A stretch of 44,319 bases of DNA from Alphaproteobacteria bacterium (GCA_020846275.1 JADLEG010000307.1:1-44319), one strand, 5' to 3'; positions 18,569 to 26,816 are shown, numbered from the stretch's first letter. Notes: generated by a model from the sequence alone, not told the origin. Program-made: numbers and translations.

Positions 18569-19755
18569 GCCACCACGCCCTCGGCGACCAGCGAATCGAT
18601 GCTGGCCGGCGCATAGCCCAGCTCGCGCAGGATGTCGCGACCATGCTCGCCCAGCCGGGGCGGGCGGTTGAGCCGGATCGCCGCATCGGACATGGCGATC
18701 GGCGAGGCCACCAATTTGATCGGGTCGTTGCCCGCGCCGTTCATCTGGACGACCATTGCGTTGACCGCGGTCTGCTCGTCCACCAGCGCCTCGGCGAGCG
18801 AGCGTACCGGCGCGCAGAGCAAATCCTGCTCCTCCAAGCGCTTGAGCCAATGCGCGGTGGTGTTCGACGCGAAACGCTCGCGGAAGATCGCCTGGAGCTG
18901 CGGCCGGTTCTTCACCTGGTTGGGGAAAGTGTCGTAGCGCGGATCGGTCGAAAGATCGGCGATCTCCAGCGCGGTGCAGATGTCGCGTAACGGGTTCTGC
19001 TTGAACGCGCCCACCAGCACCACCGCACCGTCCGTGGTCGCGAACACGCCGGAGAGCGGCATGGCGCCCCAATTGAGGTCGCGCCCGCGCATCAGCGACA
19101 TCGCCGCTTCCTGCATCTGCATGGCGAGCATCGAGTTGTAGAGCGAGACGTTGATCTCCTGCCCCTCGCCCGTTCGTTCGCGCTGGTAGAGCGCCAGCAG
19201 CACGCCCTGGACCAGGTGCATACCGGCGGAATAGTCGGCCAGCGCCGTGGCGTAAATCGACATCGGCGCCGCCATGTCCGAGCGGCGGTGCATTACCCCG
19301 GTCAGCGCCTGGGCCAGCACGTCCTGGCCGCCCTTGTGGGCGTTGGGGCCGCTGGGCCCGAAGCCCGAGCCGACCGCGTTGATGATGCGCTTGTTGATCT
19401 TGCGCAGCTCGGCGTAGCCGAAGCCCATGCGCTCGAGCACGCCGGGGCGGAAATTGTTCACGACGACATCGGCGGTCTTGATCAGGTCGCGCACGACCTG
19501 CTTGCCCTTTTCGCCGCGCAGGTCGAGCGCGATGCTGCGCTTGTTGCGGTTCAGGCTGAAGAACACGGGATTGTCGAGCCCGCCCGGGTCGTCGGGGATG
19601 GCGGTGCGCGACAGGTCGCCCGCGCCCGGCCGCTCGATCTTGATCACGTCGGCGCCGTAGTCGCCCAGCATCTGCGTGGCGCACGGCCCCATCATGACCT
19701 GGGTGAAGTCGACGACCCTGATGCCGTCGAGCGGCAGTTTGCCGTTGGCTGCCAT
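18565..19755 (-). CDS. Family III CoA-transferase (CaiB/BaiF)
   Basis: Moves CoA between carboxylates, so it should activate the imported acid. The 396-residue protein has GIRVVDFTQVMMGPCATQML, GADVIKIERPGAGD, the LNRNKRSIALDL motif, VNNFRPGVLERMGFGY, and GGQDVLAQALTGVM, where the aspartate is the expected covalent-intermediate residue. YQRERTGEGQEINVSLYNS follows. The length is normal. It starts 3 bp after the FAD oxidoreductase stop and overlaps the hydratase start. The pairing of a CaiB-type transferase with a CaiD-type hydratase is the core of carnitine-type CoA pathways. Confidence 0.93.
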   Translation of the reverse strand: MAANGKLPLDGIRVVDFTQVMMGPCATQMLGDYGADVIKIERPGAGDLSRTAIPDDPGGLDNPVFFSLNRNKRSIALDLRGEKGKQVVRDLIKTADVVVNNFRPGVLERMGFGYAELRKINKRIINAVGSGFGPSGPNAHKGGQDVLAQALTGVMHRRSDMAAPMSIYATALADYSAGMHLVQGVLLALYQRERTGEGQEINVSLYNSMLAMQMQEAAMSLMRGRDLNWGAMPLSGVFATTDGAVVLVGAFKQNPLRDICTALEIADLSTDPRYDTFPNQVKNRPQLQAIFRERFASNTTAHWLKRLEEQDLLCAPVRSLAEALVDEQTAVNAMVVQMNGAGNDPIKLVASPIAMSDAAIRLNRPPRLGEHGRDILRELGYAPASIDSLVAEGVVA

Positions 19756-19758
19756 GGG

Positions 19759-21120
19759 CTACTCCGCGGCCTGCAGGATCTTGGCGTTCGGCGCGGGCCG
19801 GTCGCCCGGGTCGCCGCCCGCCGCCCTGATCTTGCGCTGCAGGGCATTGACGTCGACCGCGCGCACCGTGGCGTTGGCGCCGAGCGCCATCGTCGCCGCA
19901 ATGCCCGCCGCCTCGCCCATCGCCATGCAGGGCGGAATCTCGCGCGAGGTCTTCTGCGCCGCCGAGGTGGCGGAGTAGTGGCGGCCGGCGACCAGCATCT
20001 GGTCGACGTTGCGCGGCAACAGCGCGCGATAGGGCGTGTAGTAGTCGCGTCCCCGCGCCACGCTGTCGGCGAAATGCACGCGCTCGGCCACGTCTTCCTT
20101 GGTCACGACGTATTCGCCGTCGAGCAGGCGGGTCTGGCGCACGCCGGTCTGCGGCGCCACGTCGACGACGTGGCACTTCTCGAACCCGGGCAGCGGCGTC
20201 TTGCGCAGCCAGTCCACCAGCGCGTAGATGCGCTTGCGCCCCTCGAACTCCGCGCGGGTCAGGTCCTCGACCTTGATGCCGTCGTAGCCCGACATGTGCG
20301 GGCAGTTGCACCACACCACGCCGGGCAGCGGCGTCTTCAGCCACCACATCTCCCAGGCGCCGCCGATCAGGCGCTTGGCCTCGCGGTCGAGCTTCTGGAA
20401 CGCTTCGGGCTCGCCGTACTGGAAGCGCTCGGCCGCGTCGGTGTCGACGCCGCCCAGGCGGAACACCGTGGTCAGGATGAACGAACCGTGGGTGAAGGGC
20501 GCGCCGGCCGAGGCCGCGACGTCCAGGTCGCCGGTGGCGTCGATCACGATGCGCCCCATCATCGCCTGGCGCCCGGCCTTGCTCTCGCACACCACGCCGG
20601 TGATGCGCCCATCCTCGACGATCGCGCGCGAGAACCAGCTATGCATGCGCAGGTCGATCTTGTTCTCGGCGATCAGGTCGCAGGAAACGCGCTTCCACCC
20701 GTCCGGGTCGAAGGCGACGGCATAGGTGATGGGCTGCGGCTTCTGGTGCGAATGGAAATCGTGCACGCCCCAGCGCGACCATTTCTGCCACATCGCCATG
20801 TCGACCCGGCGGTCGGCCTCGGGCGGGTAAACCGCCAGGTCCTTCGACGCCATGCGGTCGATGAACTCCTGGCAGATGCCCTTGACCGTGATCTCGGACC
20901 CGTTGGTCATGTCGTCGAGCACCAGCACCATGCCGCCGGACGCGAGGCCCCCCAGGTAGGGATAGCGCTCGACCAGCGTCACCTTGGCGCCGTTGCGCGC
21001 CGCGGCGATGGCCGCCGACGTGCCCGCCGGCCCGCCGCCGATCACCAGCACGTCGGCATGCGCCACGACCGGCACCTGGCCGCCCGCGGGCTCCTTGACG
21101 AAATCCGGGTTGGTGCTCAT
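19759..21120 (-). CDS. FAD-dependent oxidoreductase (FAD_oxidored/GG-family)
   Basis: A 453-residue flavoenzyme. The Rossmann motif is DVLVIGGGPAGTSAAIAAARNG followed by VTLVERYPYLGGLASGGMV. The second FAD contact is RIVIDATGDLDVAASAGAPF, and the C-terminal FAD motif is LVAGRHYSATSAAQ with CMAMGEAAGIAATMAL. No signal peptide is seen. The family includes enzymes with unassigned substrates, often beside ferredoxins. Here a 7Fe ferredoxin is encoded four genes on. It lies 13 bp after the permease stop. It may oxidise or reduce the imported compound or its CoA ester with ferredoxin as partner. The reaction itself cannot be named. Confidence 0.85.
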   Translation of the reverse strand: MSTNPDFVKEPAGGQVPVVAHADVLVIGGGPAGTSAAIAAARNGAKVTLVERYPYLGGLASGGMVLVLDDMTNGSEITVKGICQEFIDRMASKDLAVYPPEADRRVDMAMWQKWSRWGVHDFHSHQKPQPITYAVAFDPDGWKRVSCDLIAENKIDLRMHSWFSRAIVEDGRITGVVCESKAGRQAMMGRIVIDATGDLDVAASAGAPFTHGSFILTTVFRLGGVDTDAAERFQYGEPEAFQKLDREAKRLIGGAWEMWWLKTPLPGVVWCNCPHMSGYDGIKVEDLTRAEFEGRKRIYALVDWLRKTPLPGFEKCHVVDVAPQTGVRQTRLLDGEYVVTKEDVAERVHFADSVARGRDYYTPYRALLPRNVDQMLVAGRHYSATSAAQKTSREIPPCMAMGEAAGIAATMALGANATVRAVDVNALQRKIRAAGGDPGDRPAPNAKILQAAE

Positions 21121-21133
21121 CGCGGTCTCCTGG

Positions 21134-21976
21134 CTAATGCGCGCGCTCGGACTTCCACTTCACGACGCGCCGCTCGATCAGCCCGATCACGCCGAAGAAG
21201 CAGGCCGAGAAGGTCGAGCCGACGGCGATGGTGGCGTAAAGCAGCGGCGTGTCGAAGGCGTAGGTCGCCTGGATGATCAGCGCGCCGATGCCCCTGGTGC
21301 TGCCGATCCATTCGCCGACGATGGCGCCGATCACCGAGGTGCTGGCGGCGATCTTGAGCGCCGAGAACAGGTAGGGCAGCGAGTTCTGCACGCGGATCTT
21401 GAAGAACACCTCGCGCTGGCTGGCCGACAGCACGCGCATCAGCTCGAGCGACTGCGGGTTCACGTCCTGCAGGCCGCGCACCATGTTGACCAGGGTCGGG
21501 AAGAAGCAGATCAGCGCGGCGATGGCGATCTTGGGCTCCATGCCGTTGCCCAGGAGCAGCACCAGGATCGGCGCCTTGGCCACCACGGGGATGGTGTTGA
21601 TCATCACAGCGATCGGGAAGAACGCCTCCTCGGCCGTGCGCTTGTGCACGAACACGGTGGCGATGGCGATGGCCGCGAAATTGCCGAGCAGAAACCCGCA
21701 GACCGATTCGACCGCCGTGGGCAGCAGGTTCGCCATCAATATGTCGAACCGCTGGATCAGGACGCGGACCACCGCGACGGGCGACGGCGCGATGAACGGC
21801 TTGATGTCGAACAGCACCACCGCCGCCCACCACAGGAACAGCAGCGCGATCACCGCACCGAGCGGCAGCAAGCGCTTGCGCCACAGGAGCTGGCGCTTGC
21901 GGGCCAGGAACCGCGCCTGCTCCTCGGCGTCGGCGACGAAACCGGACATGGCAGTGTCGGTGACCTGCGCCGTCAT
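21134..21976 (-). CDS. ABC importer permease, SsuC/TauC/ThiX type
   Basis: Inner-membrane permease of 280 residues. A first helix (LLPLGAVIALLFLWWAAVVLF) precedes the sequence PSPVAVVRVLI typical of the nitrate/sulfonate/taurine/pyrimidine class. Further helices include NFAAIAIATVFV, and the coupling loop is SLELMRVLSASQREVFFKIRVQNSLPY. GEWIGSTRGIGALIIQA is the family hallmark near the end. Its ATG overlaps the ATPase TGA by one base (TGATG). With the neighbouring ATPase and NMT1-type binding protein it makes one complete importer. Confidence 0.93.
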   Translation of the reverse strand: MTAQVTDTAMSGFVADAEEQARFLARKRQLLWRKRLLPLGAVIALLFLWWAAVVLFDIKPFIAPSPVAVVRVLIQRFDILMANLLPTAVESVCGFLLGNFAAIAIATVFVHKRTAEEAFFPIAVMINTIPVVAKAPILVLLLGNGMEPKIAIAALICFFPTLVNMVRGLQDVNPQSLELMRVLSASQREVFFKIRVQNSLPYLFSALKIAASTSVIGAIVGEWIGSTRGIGALIIQATYAFDTPLLYATIAVGSTFSACFFGVIGLIERRVVKWKSERAH

Positions 21977-22806
21977 CAGCAGGTCTCCAGTATTTGCCGC
22001 AGCCTGCCGGCGAGCCGCACGAACTCGGGCGTCTCGCGCATGCCGAGCTGGCGCGGCAGGGGCAAGTCGATGTCCACCAGCTCGCGCACCCGGCCGGGCC
22101 GCGCGGCCAGCACCAGCACCTGCTGGCTGAGGAACACCGCCTCGTAGATCGAGTGCGTGACGAACACGATGGTCGTGCCAGTGCTCTCCCAGACCCCCAG
22201 AAGCTCCTCGTTGAGCCGGTCGCGGGTGATCTCGTCGAGCGCCCCGAACGGCTCGTCCATCAGCAGCAGCTTCGGGTCGCTGACCAGCGCGCGGGCGATG
22301 GCGACGCGCTGGCGCATCCCACCGGATAGTTCGTGGGGGAAGGCGTTCTCCCAGCCACCGAGGCCGACCAGCTTCAGCAGGTCCTGCGGCGAGCGCTTCC
22401 CCGGGCGCGCCGCCGATCCGCCGACTTCCAGCGGAAGCGTGACGTTCTGCAGCGCCGTGCGCCAGGGCAGCAGCGCCGCATCCTGGAACACGAAGCCGAT
22501 GTCCCGGTTGCGCCGGGCGACCTCGGGCCGGTCGCCCAGCACCGCGACCCCGCCGGCGCTGGGCGCCACCAGGTCGGCGATGACGCGCAAGAGGGTCGAC
22601 TTGCCGCAGCCCGACGGCCCCAGCAGCGTGAGGAAGCTGCCGGCGCGGATGGTCAGCGAGACGCCGTCGAGCGCGGTCACCGTGCCGCGTTCGGTGGTGA
22701 AGCGCACGCTGACGCCGTCGCAGCGCACGGCGTCCCCGGCGACGCCGGCCCTGGCCGGCGCCGCTCGGGAAACGCCCAGGCCGCCGATCGCGACGGAAGC
22801 GGTCAT
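21976..22806 (-). CDS. ABC importer ATP-binding subunit, SsuB/TauB type
   Basis: Cytoplasmic ATPase of 276 residues, with an N-terminal extension of about 25 residues before the fold starts. It has Walker A LLGPSGCGKSTLLR (62-75), Q-loop FVFQDAALLPWRTA, signature [16 protein letters not shown], Walker B LLLMDEPFGALDEITR and switch FVTHSIYEAVFLS. The chosen ATG at 22804-22806 lies 7 bp after the binding-protein stop. A frame opening further upstream inside that gene is less likely. The end overlaps the permease start by one base. Confidence 0.93.
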   Translation of the reverse strand: MTASVAIGGLGVSRAAPARAGVAGDAVRCDGVSVRFTTERGTVTALDGVSLTIRAGSFLTLLGPSGCGKSTLLRVIADLVAPSAGGVAVLGDRPEVARRNRDIGFVFQDAALLPWRTALQNVTLPLEVGGSAARPGKRSPQDLLKLVGLGGWENAFPHELSGGMRQRVAIARALVSDPKLLLMDEPFGALDEITRDRLNEELLGVWESTGTTIVFVTHSIYEAVFLSQQVLVLAARPGRVRELVDIDLPLPRQLGMRETPEFVRLAGRLRQILETC

Positions 22807-22813
22807 CGCCGCC

Positions 22814-23857
22814 TCAGCCGATCTTCGGCCGCTTGTCCTTGGTGGCCTCAAGGATCGCGGTCGTGGCGACCGCTTCGAGTTTCGGCGCGCCGGCCGAGAA
22901 CTGCTTCAGCTCGTCGTAGACCTTGATCTGCTCGGCCCAGTTGGCCATGTCCATCTGGCCCCAGCCATTGGCCTTGGTCGCGGACGTGAATTCGTAGGCC
23001 AACATCACGTCGGCGGCCTCCACCTCGTCGGCCTTCACCAGGTTGGGATATTCCTTGACCAGCATGTCCACCGCCTTCTCGCGGTTGGCATTGGCGTATT
23101 CCCAGCCCTTGGCGGTGGCGCGCACGAAGGCCTGCACCATCTCGGCCTTCTTGGTCAGCGTGTCGTTGGTGGCGTAGTAGGGCAGCGCGTAGAGCTTGAT
23201 GCCCGAATCCCACAGCCGCAGGTCGACGCGGTCCTTGCCCAGCGGCTTCAGCGCCGTCGTGTTGGTCAGCCAGCCGGTGAAGACGTCGACCTGGCCCGAC
23301 AGCAGCGGCGTCATGTCGGCGCCTGCCACCACCACCTCGACCTTGTCCTCCGGGATGTTGTTCTTCTTCAGCAGCGCGGTCAGCAGGATCTTGCCCGTAG
23401 CCTGGATGCCGACCTTCTTGCCCACAAGCTCCTGCGGAGTCTTCACCGGCTTCTTGCCCAGCGAGAAGAACGTGTAGGGATGCTCCTGGGCCCCCACCGC
23501 GAAGCACTTGATCGGCAGGCTCTGCGAGGCCGCGAGCATCAGCGAGGGGCTGGACGATACCTGGCCGATCTCGAACTTGCCCGAGGCGACGATGGCCACG
23601 CCGTCGATGCTGGGCCCGCCCGGCTGGATGACGACGTTCAGCTTCTCTTGCTCGTAGAACCCCATCTGCTTGGCGACCACCTCGCCCAGCTGGTTGCCGC
23701 CGGTGATCCAGCCGATCTGGAAGTTCACGGTCTGTGTAGCCGCCTGCTGGGTATAACCCCGGCCCGGCACCAGGCCGGTGGCCAGGAGGCCGGCCGTGCC
23801 GGTGCCGTACTGCAGGACTTTGCGCCGCGAGATCAGCGGCTTGCGCGATTTCGTCAT
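22814..23857 (-). CDS. ABC importer substrate-binding protein, NMT1/SsuA type, Tat-exported
   Basis: Periplasmic binding protein of 347 residues, first gene of the seven-gene operon. The N-terminus MTKSRKPLISRRKVLQYGTG is a twin-arginine signal, so it is probably exported folded. Family marks are FQIGWITGGNQLGEVVAKQMGFYEQEKLNV, GVAIVASGKFEIGQVSSS, and KTPQELVGKKVGIQATG. A GGGGGAG box sits 7 bp before the ATG at 23855-23857. A frame extending 34 codons further upstream would run through the operator region and is rejected. Relatives bind aliphatic sulfonates, taurine, pyrimidine precursors or aromatic acids. The ligand here is unknown, but CoA-transferase and hydratase genes in the operon point to a carboxylate. 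Confidence 0.92.
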   Translation of the reverse strand: MTKSRKPLISRRKVLQYGTGTAGLLATGLVPGRGYTQQAATQTVNFQIGWITGGNQLGEVVAKQMGFYEQEKLNVVIQPGGPSIDGVAIVASGKFEIGQVSSSPSLMLAASQSLPIKCFAVGAQEHPYTFFSLGKKPVKTPQELVGKKVGIQATGKILLTALLKKNNIPEDKVEVVVAGADMTPLLSGQVDVFTGWLTNTTALKPLGKDRVDLRLWDSGIKLYALPYYATNDTLTKKAEMVQAFVRATAKGWEYANANREKAVDMLVKEYPNLVKADEVEAADVMLAYEFTSATKANGWGQMDMANWAEQIKVYDELKQFSAGAPKLEAVATTAILEATKDKRPKIG

Positions 23858-23900
23858 GGTCAGCTCCCCCGTAAAGCGACGATGCCCCAATTCCCAGCAA

Positions 23901-23919
23901 ACCCTATGCCGAATAGGGT
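23901..23919. promoter_or_regulatory. Perfect palindrome in LysR / ABC-operon promoter region (site 1)
   Basis: ACCCTAT-GCCGA-ATAGGGT is a 7-bp perfect inverted repeat with a 5-bp spacer, 43 bp before the binding-protein start codon. It lies where the operon promoter should be. Together with site 2, whose centre is 50 bp away (about five helical turns), it fits the paired recognition and activation sites of LysR regulators. The half-sites differ from those of site 2. Confidence 0.55.
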
Positions 23920-23951
23920 GCGCGAGAAAAGAACAGTTTTTTGCCACGGGT

Positions 23952-23968
23952 GATGCCAAAATGGCATC
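23952..23968. promoter_or_regulatory. Perfect palindrome with T-N11-A LysR box (site 2)
   Basis: GATGCCA-AAA-TGGCATC is a 7-bp perfect inverted repeat. It holds the T-N11-A motif expected for LysR-type regulators (T at 23954, A at 23966). It ends 25 bp before the start codon of the adjacent LysR gene, so binding there could also repress that gene. Position and symmetry make it the most likely primary binding site of that regulator. Confidence 0.68.
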
Positions 23969-23993
23969 GCCTATTCTACGCTGGAGGATGGCA

Positions 23994-24896
23994 ATGCACG
24001 CGGCGGTTCTGCGCTATTTCGACCAGGTAGCGCGCCACGGCTCGATCCGCCGGGCGGCGGCTGCGCTCAACGTTGCCTCCTCCGCTGTCAATCGCCAGGT
24101 GCTGAAGCTCGAGCGCGACCTCGGCGCGCCCTTGTTCGTGCGCCGGCGCGACGGCGTGGGCCTGACCCCCGCCGGCGAGGCCGTGCTGCGCCACGTGCGC
24201 GAGACGCTCGACCGCTACGAGCGCACACGCGGCGATATCGACGGGCTGCGCGGCATCGTGACCGGCGAGGTCCGGATCACGGCGCTCGATTCCATGCTGG
24301 TGCAGTTCGTGCCCGAGGTGATGAGCGCCGTCGCCGCGTCGCATCCCCTGCTCTCCTTCGCCGTCATGGCGCTGGGACCGCGCGACATCGCCGAGGAATT
24401 GCGCAACGGGCGCGCGGACATCGGCATCAGCTTCGTCGACCCGCGCGACCGGTCGGTCGAGCTGGTGGACAAGATCGCGGCGCCGCTGGGAATCGTGGTC
24501 CGCCCCGACCATCCCCTCGCGCGCCGGCGCAGCATCCGCCTGCGGGACTGCGCCGAGCATCCTGCCATCCTGGTGCATGACCGCCAGCCGATGATGCCCG
24601 CGATCGAAGCAGAACTGGCGGCTCACCGCATGAATCTCAAGACCCGGTCGACCTCGAACTCGCTGGAATTCATGCGCGCGATGCTGCTGGCCGGCGTGGG
24701 GGTCGGGTTCTTCACCCGCTTCGGGTTCCTCAGCCAGATCGCGCGCGGCGAGCTGAAGCACGTGCCGCTGGCCGAGCCGCGGCTCAAGCAGCTTGAGATC
24801 GGCGTCATCGTGGCCCGCCGCCGCGTGCCCTCCCCCGCCGTCTCGGTGGTGTTGCAGGCGATGCGCGCGCGCCTGGCCGCCTTCGCGCGCGGCTAG
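23994..24896 (+). CDS. LysR-family transcriptional regulator
   Basis: A 300-residue regulator. The N-terminal winged helix-turn-helix reads YFDQVARHGSIRRAAAALN, then VASSAVNRQVLKLERDLGAPLF, VRRRDGVGLTPAGEAVL, a normal LysR domain to about residue 62. A linker helix and a type-2 periplasmic-binding-like effector domain follow (GEVRITALDSMLVQFVPEV; IGISFVDPRDRSVEL; SLEFMRAMLLAGVGVGFF). GGAGG at 23983-23987 is one base from an ATG at 23988 and 6 bp from the ATG at 23994. The latter is chosen. It is divergent from the NMT1-type ABC operon, with two palindromes between, so it very likely controls that operon. Its stop shares CTAG with the convergent otnC. Confidence 0.95.
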   Translation: MHAAVLRYFDQVARHGSIRRAAAALNVASSAVNRQVLKLERDLGAPLFVRRRDGVGLTPAGEAVLRHVRETLDRYERTRGDIDGLRGIVTGEVRITALDSMLVQFVPEVMSAVAASHPLLSFAVMALGPRDIAEELRNGRADIGISFVDPRDRSVELVDKIAAPLGIVVRPDHPLARRRSIRLRDCAEHPAILVHDRQPMMPAIEAELAAHRMNLKTRSTSNSLEFMRAMLLAGVGVGFFTRFGFLSQIARGELKHVPLAEPRLKQLEIGVIVARRRVPSPAVSVVLQAMRARLAAFARG

Positions 24897-25525
24897 CTGG
24901 GAAACGCCTCGCGCAGGGCCGCGATCTGCTCCTCGGTCAGGAATAGCGTCTTCTGCCCTTGCAACATCAGGAACAGGCGCGCCGTCTCCTCCAGCTCCTC
25001 GGCGTTGTAGACCGCGTCGTCCAGCGACTTGCCCGCAACCACCGGCCCGTGGTTGGCCAGCAGCATGGCGTGATGGCCGCGCGCCGCGCCGCGCACCGCC
25101 TCGGCCAACGCCATGTCGCCCGGGCGGTAGTAGGGCAGCAGCGGCAGCTTGCCGATGCGCATCACGTAGTAGGCGGTGATCGGCGGCAGGATGTCGGCGG
25201 TGTTGGCGTGGCACATGCAGGATACCGCGACGCAGTGCGTGCAGTGCAGATGCACGATGCCGGCAGCGCTCGGCCGCTCCTGGTACATCGCGAGGTGCAG
25301 GAAGGATTCCTTCGACGGCTTGTCGCCCGAGACATGCGTGCCGTCGAGCGCGACCTTGGAAATGCGCGCGGAATCGAGGTCACCCAGGCAGGAATTCGTC
25401 GGCGTGATCAGGAACCCGTCGGACAGACGCGCGCTGATATTGCCTGAACTGCCATGAGCGTAGCGCCGCTGGTAGAGCGACCGGCCGTGGCGCGCGATCG
25501 CGTCGCGCAGCTTGGTCTCGCTCAT
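24893..25525 (-). CDS. otnC: Class II aldolase family, 3-oxo-tetronate 4-phosphate decarboxylase
   Basis: Expected to decarboxylate 3-dehydro-4-phospho-tetronate to dihydroxyacetone phosphate. The 210-residue class II aldolase/adducin fold shows GSSGNISARLSDGFLITPT (phosphate-binding), SKESFLHLAMY (Glu73), the zinc motif VHLHCTHC (His92, His94) and LLANHGPVV (His159). Assignment to OtnC rather than fuculose-phosphate aldolase rests on its overlap with an OtnK-type kinase gene. Its ATG overlaps the kinase TGA as ATGA. The stop is shared with the convergent LysR gene. Confidence 0.85.
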   Translation of the reverse strand: MSETKLRDAIARHGRSLYQRRYAHGSSGNISARLSDGFLITPTNSCLGDLDSARISKVALDGTHVSGDKPSKESFLHLAMYQERPSAAGIVHLHCTHCVAVSCMCHANTADILPPITAYYVMRIGKLPLLPYYRPGDMALAEAVRGAARGHHAMLLANHGPVVAGKSLDDAVYNAEELEETARLFLMLQGQKTLFLTEEQIAALREAFPS

Positions 25526-26778
25526 CCCAGCACCTGGAAGGCCTTGGTGAAGAAGTCGCGCCCGCCGAAGTTGCCGGACTTGAGCGCGAGCGACAGCTTC
25601 GGCCCGTCAAGCGCCGCGGTCCACGGCACGCCCGGGTCGATCTCCGGCCCGATCTGGAGCGTACGCACCCCCAGCGCGCCCACCACCGCGCCCGCAGTCT
25701 CGCCGCCCGCCACCACCAGTCGCCCGACGCCGGCCTCGACCAGACCGGTCGCGATCTTCGCCATGGCGTGCTCCACCATCTCGCCGGATTCGGCGCGGCC
25801 CAACCGGGACTGGATCGAGGCGACCTTGTCCGCCGGCTGGCTGGCGTAGATCAGTAGGGGCGCCCGGCCGAGCTTCGGCTTCGCCCATGCCAGCGCGTCG
25901 CCCGCCACATCCCCGCCCTCGGCCAGCGCCAGGACGTCGATCTCGAACGCCGGGGCGCTGGCCCGCATCGCCTCGATCTGACCAAGCGTCGCCGGCGAGC
26001 AGCTTCCCGCCAGCACGGCCGCGTGCCCGACGGCGGCGGGCAACGGGACGATGGCGTTGCGCGCGGGCGCCAGGCCGGCGCGGCGAAAGTTCTCCGGCAG
26101 GCCCATGGCGACGCCCGATCCGCCCGTCACCAGCGCGAGGTCCGACACGGCCGTGCCGATCGTCATCAGGTGCCGGTCGCTGACCGCGTCGACGATGGCG
26201 TGGCGCACCCCCTCCTTGCGCAACCGGGCGAAGGCGGCGCGCAGCGCCTCCGTCCCGGCATCGACCTCGGGGAAGGCGACCAGCCCGACCTTGTGGTTCG
26301 TCTGCCTGGCCAGGACCGACACCAGGTTCGGGTCGGTCATCGGCGTCAGCGGGTGGTTGCGCATGCCCGAATCCGACAGCAGGACCGCGCCCACGAACAG
26401 ATGGCCCTGGTAGACGCTGCGGTGGTTGGCCGGAAAGGCCGGGCAGGCGATCGTGAAATGCGCACCCAGCGCGTCGAGCAGGGCGTCGGCAACCGGCCCG
26501 ATATTGCCGGCGGGGGTCGAGTCGAAGGTCGAGCAGTATTTGAAGAAGACCTGCCGCGCGCCGGCCGCCCGGACCCAGCGCAGGGCGTCGAGCGACTGGG
26601 CCACGGCATCGGCGGCAGGGATGGTGCGCGACTTCAGCGCCACCACCACGGCCTCGGCGTCCGGCGCCTTGCCCGCGGGCACGCCGATGGTCTGCACGGT
26701 GCGGAGCCCGTTGCGCGCGAGCATCAGCGCGAGGTCGGTCGCCCCGGTCAAATCGTCGGCTATGCAGCCCAGGAGCAT
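25522..26778 (-). CDS. otnK: Four-carbon acid sugar kinase (3-oxo-tetronate kinase)
   Basis: Phosphorylates 3-dehydro-tetronate at C4 with ATP. The 418-residue protein starts MLLGCIADDLTGATDLALML, the standard OtnK/DUF1537 opening (IADDLTGATD). The substrate-binding domain contains FFKYCSTFDSTPAGNIGPVADALL and CPAFPANHRSVYQGHLFV. The C-terminal nucleotide domain contains LVVAGGETAGAVVGALGV and PGVPWTAA, then the tail LALKSGNFGGRDFF. All are family signatures. The ATG at 26776-26778 gives family length. A frame opening further upstream is spurious. It is divergent from an SMP-30 lactonase gene 76 bp away. The dehydrogenase (LtnD/DenD) and isomerase (OtnI) of the known pathway are not next to it. 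Confidence 0.92.
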   Translation of the reverse strand: MLLGCIADDLTGATDLALMLARNGLRTVQTIGVPAGKAPDAEAVVVALKSRTIPAADAVAQSLDALRWVRAAGARQVFFKYCSTFDSTPAGNIGPVADALLDALGAHFTIACPAFPANHRSVYQGHLFVGAVLLSDSGMRNHPLTPMTDPNLVSVLARQTNHKVGLVAFPEVDAGTEALRAAFARLRKEGVRHAIVDAVSDRHLMTIGTAVSDLALVTGGSGVAMGLPENFRRAGLAPARNAIVPLPAAVGHAAVLAGSCSPATLGQIEAMRASAPAFEIDVLALAEGGDVAGDALAWAKPKLGRAPLLIYASQPADKVASIQSRLGRAESGEMVEHAMAKIATGLVEAGVGRLVVAGGETAGAVVGALGVRTLQIGPEIDPGVPWTAALDGPKLSLALKSGNFGGRDFFTKAFQVLG

Positions 26779-26801
26779 CGCGGCCCTGCCCGGAAATCGG
26801 C

Positions 26802-26816
26802 TAAGGTTGCGCCTTA
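26802..26816. promoter_or_regulatory. Palindrome between divergent otnK and lactonase genes
   Basis: TAAGG-TTGCG-CCTTA is a 5-bp perfect inverted repeat inside the 76-bp divergent gap. Its size and place suit an operator that serves both genes. No regulator gene adjoins this pair apart from the LysR gene beyond otnC, so the binding protein is unknown. Confidence 0.35.

Noticed and set aside
17795..20590. A 931-residue apparent fusion of FAD oxidoreductase, CoA-transferase and enoyl-CoA hydratase
   Set aside because: Only its C-terminal 257 residues are a real protein (the hydratase). The rest is the wrong frame over the two upstream genes, which have their own starts and stops.
19216..21276. 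A 686-residue plus-strand frame over the CoA-transferase and FAD oxidoreductase
   Set aside because: It runs antisense to two clear genes and has no recognisable domain.
23858..23959. N-terminal extension of the NMT1-type binding protein
   Set aside because: The twin-arginine signal begins at the ATG at 23857 with a strong ribosome-binding site. The extension is not signal-like and lies across the operator region.
23778..23993. N-terminal extension of the LysR gene
   Set aside because: It would cover the divergent promoter and both palindromes. GGAGG at 23983-23987 and the family N-terminus point to the ATG at 23994.
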